Source: an uncultured Eubacteriales bacterium (GTDB taxonomy: Bacteria; Bacillota; Clostridia; Oscillospirales; Acutalibacteraceae). Taken from it: 15,513 bases of DNA. Location: assembly GCA_948762645.1 (NCBI GenBank), contig CAQBRY010000040.1, positions 1-15,513 on the forward strand. Reading direction: 5' to 3'. A program made the position numbers and the translations under genes. Below the pieces are notes generated by a model, which had not been told where the DNA came from, did not search any database, and was given only the letters and a program-made list of their open reading frames with translations. The number at the start of each line of letters is the position of its first letter. Positions within the stretch are counted from its first letter, which is position 1. This document shows, one piece after another, positions 14,662 through 15,513 of this stretch.

Positions 14662-15363
14662 TTATTTAGATATCTTAAATTTATATTTTTTAGAATATTC
14701 TTTAGGCCATTTTGTTACTTGATCTTTAAAATAAGTACTTTTACTTAAAATTTTTTTAATTTCTTCTTCAAGTTTCCCAGGAGCCGCTATAAAATTGCTA
14801 CTATCTATTGTTCCTTGAATTTCTTTATGCTTATCTTTTATTTGCTTTTCTATTTTTATTTTTTCAATTTTAGCCTTAATCATGTGTCGTTTTCTTTCTT
14901 CTTCTGATCTTTTTCTCGCTTGTACTGCTTCTACTCTTCTTTTTTCGGCGTTTGCAAAACTATCGCATAGTGCAGTAGCAAATCTTCGTATTTCCTCACT
15001 ACTACCATACTTTTTCTTTCGGTACGCAGACAAATCAAAGTCTTTGCCCTTTTCTCTTGCCTCTTTAGCCTCTTTCTTTTCCTCAGGAGTTACTCCTGAT
15101 GAGTTTCTTAACCCGGAACACGTGAAGTTTTCCTCTATCCAGGCGAAGGTAGGAATACCATATACACCAAGTTGATTCTCTACACTCTTATCAGAGTACA
15201 GACTAGCAGGTTTGTTCAATTTTAAGCAGCATAAGATTAGGTCCTTAAGATTGGCGCAGCCGGGCAAACTCTCCTTTCCGCAGAATAGCGGTTTAAACTT
15301 TTCTGCCCATTTCTTTATTTTTGCTATGTCTTCGGCATTAAATAAGTCATATGTATCTTTCAT
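14662..15363 (-). CDS. Orphan lysine-rich coiled-coil protein, function unknown
   Basis: I do not recognise this 233-residue protein. It has two parts. Residues 1-90 form a compact-looking domain with most of the cysteines (C28, C36, C45, C46, C82; a sixth, C133, lies later), without CxxC spacing, and with aromatic residues (WAEKF, FAWIEENF). Residues 92-185 are highly charged, with long helix-forming stretches (KKEAKEAREKGK, RKRSEEERKRH, KAKIEKIKIEKQIKDK), a probable coiled coil, and the tail is basic (KWPKEYSKKYKFKISK). No signal peptide or membrane segment is visible. The start is ATG 15361-15363 with AAAGAGGTG upstream. It is a single-gene unit with a TA-rich promoter region and a terminator, beside the ribosomal cluster. 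Stretches near 15220-15300 look richer in G+C than their neighbours, which may hint at acquisition. Confidence 0.85.
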   Translation of the reverse strand: MKDTYDLFNAEDIAKIKKWAEKFKPLFCGKESLPGCANLKDLILCCLKLNKPASLYSDKSVENQLGVYGIPTFAWIEENFTCSGLRNSSGVTPEEKKEAKEAREKGKDFDLSAYRKKKYGSSEEIRRFATALCDSFANAEKRRVEAVQARKRSEEERKRHMIKAKIEKIKIEKQIKDKHKEIQGTIDSSNFIAAPGKLEEEIKKILSKSTYFKDQVTKWPKEYSKKYKFKISK

Positions 15364-15396
15364 AAAAAATTCACCTCTTTAATATAGTGTGTATCT

Positions 15397-15420
15397 ATTA
15401 TATATATATATATAAGTCAA
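15397..15420 (-). promoter_or_regulatory. Promoter region built on a TA dinucleotide repeat
   Basis: On the minus strand, TTGACT (15415-15420) is followed by twelve bases of uninterrupted TA repeat and then TATAAT (15397-15402). Both boxes are good, but a 12-base spacer is shorter than the usual 16-18. The tract of eight TA units (15399-15414) makes up all of the spacer and part of the -10 box. The ATG of the orphan gene lies about 34 bases downstream. An alternative -10 at normal spacing (TAGATA, 15392-15397) is a poor match. Confidence 0.5.
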
Positions 15421-15432
15421 GTTTTTTGTGAA

Positions 15433-15513
15433 TTATTTATATTTTAAAGACGCTTTCCACACTTTTTTTAATTCTTCGCTTAAATATTTATTAGCAATTT
15501 CCACATCATCTTC
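15433..15513 (-). CDS. C-terminal end of an unidentified gene, 5' end outside window
   Basis: An open frame enters from the right edge and ends at TAA (15433-15435). The 26 visible residues are EDDVEIANKYLSEELKKVWK followed by ASLKYK. They look like an amphipathic, charged helix and are too short for any assignment. It ends 12 bases before the -35 box of the orphan coiled-coil gene, with no terminator between, so read-through into that gene is possible. It may belong to the same small group of unknown genes. Confidence 0.45.
   Translation of the reverse strand, partial: EDDVEIANKYLSEELKKVWKASLKYK

Noticed and set aside
15399..15414. TA repeat as a CRISPR or satellite array
   Set aside because: It is a simple dinucleotide tract of eight units without spacers. 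Its only notable property is its place between promoter boxes.

Overview
The window is AT-rich chromosomal DNA from a low-GC Gram-positive bacterium, most likely an anaerobe of the class Clostridia. The evidence is the base composition, strong GGAGG-type ribosome binding sites, frequent TTG and GTG starts, the gene order nusB-ispA-dxs-tlyA-nadK-recN, a PduL-type phosphotransacylase, and an L10-leader RNA before rplJ-rplL. Genus cannot be fixed from the sequence alone. Every gene lies on the minus strand except one small orphan at 9161-9478, so the layout is best read from right to left.

15513 to 14612: the last 26 codons of an unidentified gene, then an orphan Cys-containing, lysine-rich, coiled-coil protein (14662-15363) with a TA-repeat promoter and its own terminator. 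14607 to 12352: a strong promoter and the rpmG-secE-nusG-rplK-rplA cluster (ribosomal protein L33, the Sec translocase subunit SecE, NusG, L11, L1). 12346 to 11160: a second strong promoter, the L10 leader with an attenuator-like hairpin, rplJ-rplL, and a clear terminator. rpoB, which commonly follows rplL, is not there. 11122 to 9564: a P-loop kinase-like protein of unknown substrate and the 16S rRNA dimethyltransferase gene rsmA, each with its own promoter.

9103 to 9520: the only rightward gene, a 105-residue orphan with promoter and terminator. 9031 to 2364: a tightly packed operon nusB-ispA-dxs-tlyA-nadK-recN, joining transcription antitermination, isoprenoid precursor synthesis (DXS feeding IspA), rRNA methylation, NADP synthesis and recombinational repair. 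It lacks xseA/xseB between nusB and ispA and argR between nadK and recN, both common in related Clostridia. 2336 to 1752: pduL. 1709 to 1: a promoter and the first 549 codons of a PcrA/UvrD helicase.

Most of the window is core housekeeping. The least explained parts are the two orphan proteins, the P-loop protein, and the possible repeat-tuned promoter at 15397-15420. I see no CRISPR array, insertion sequence, rRNA, tRNA or recognisable defence system. No gene-free stretch exceeds about 200 bases.
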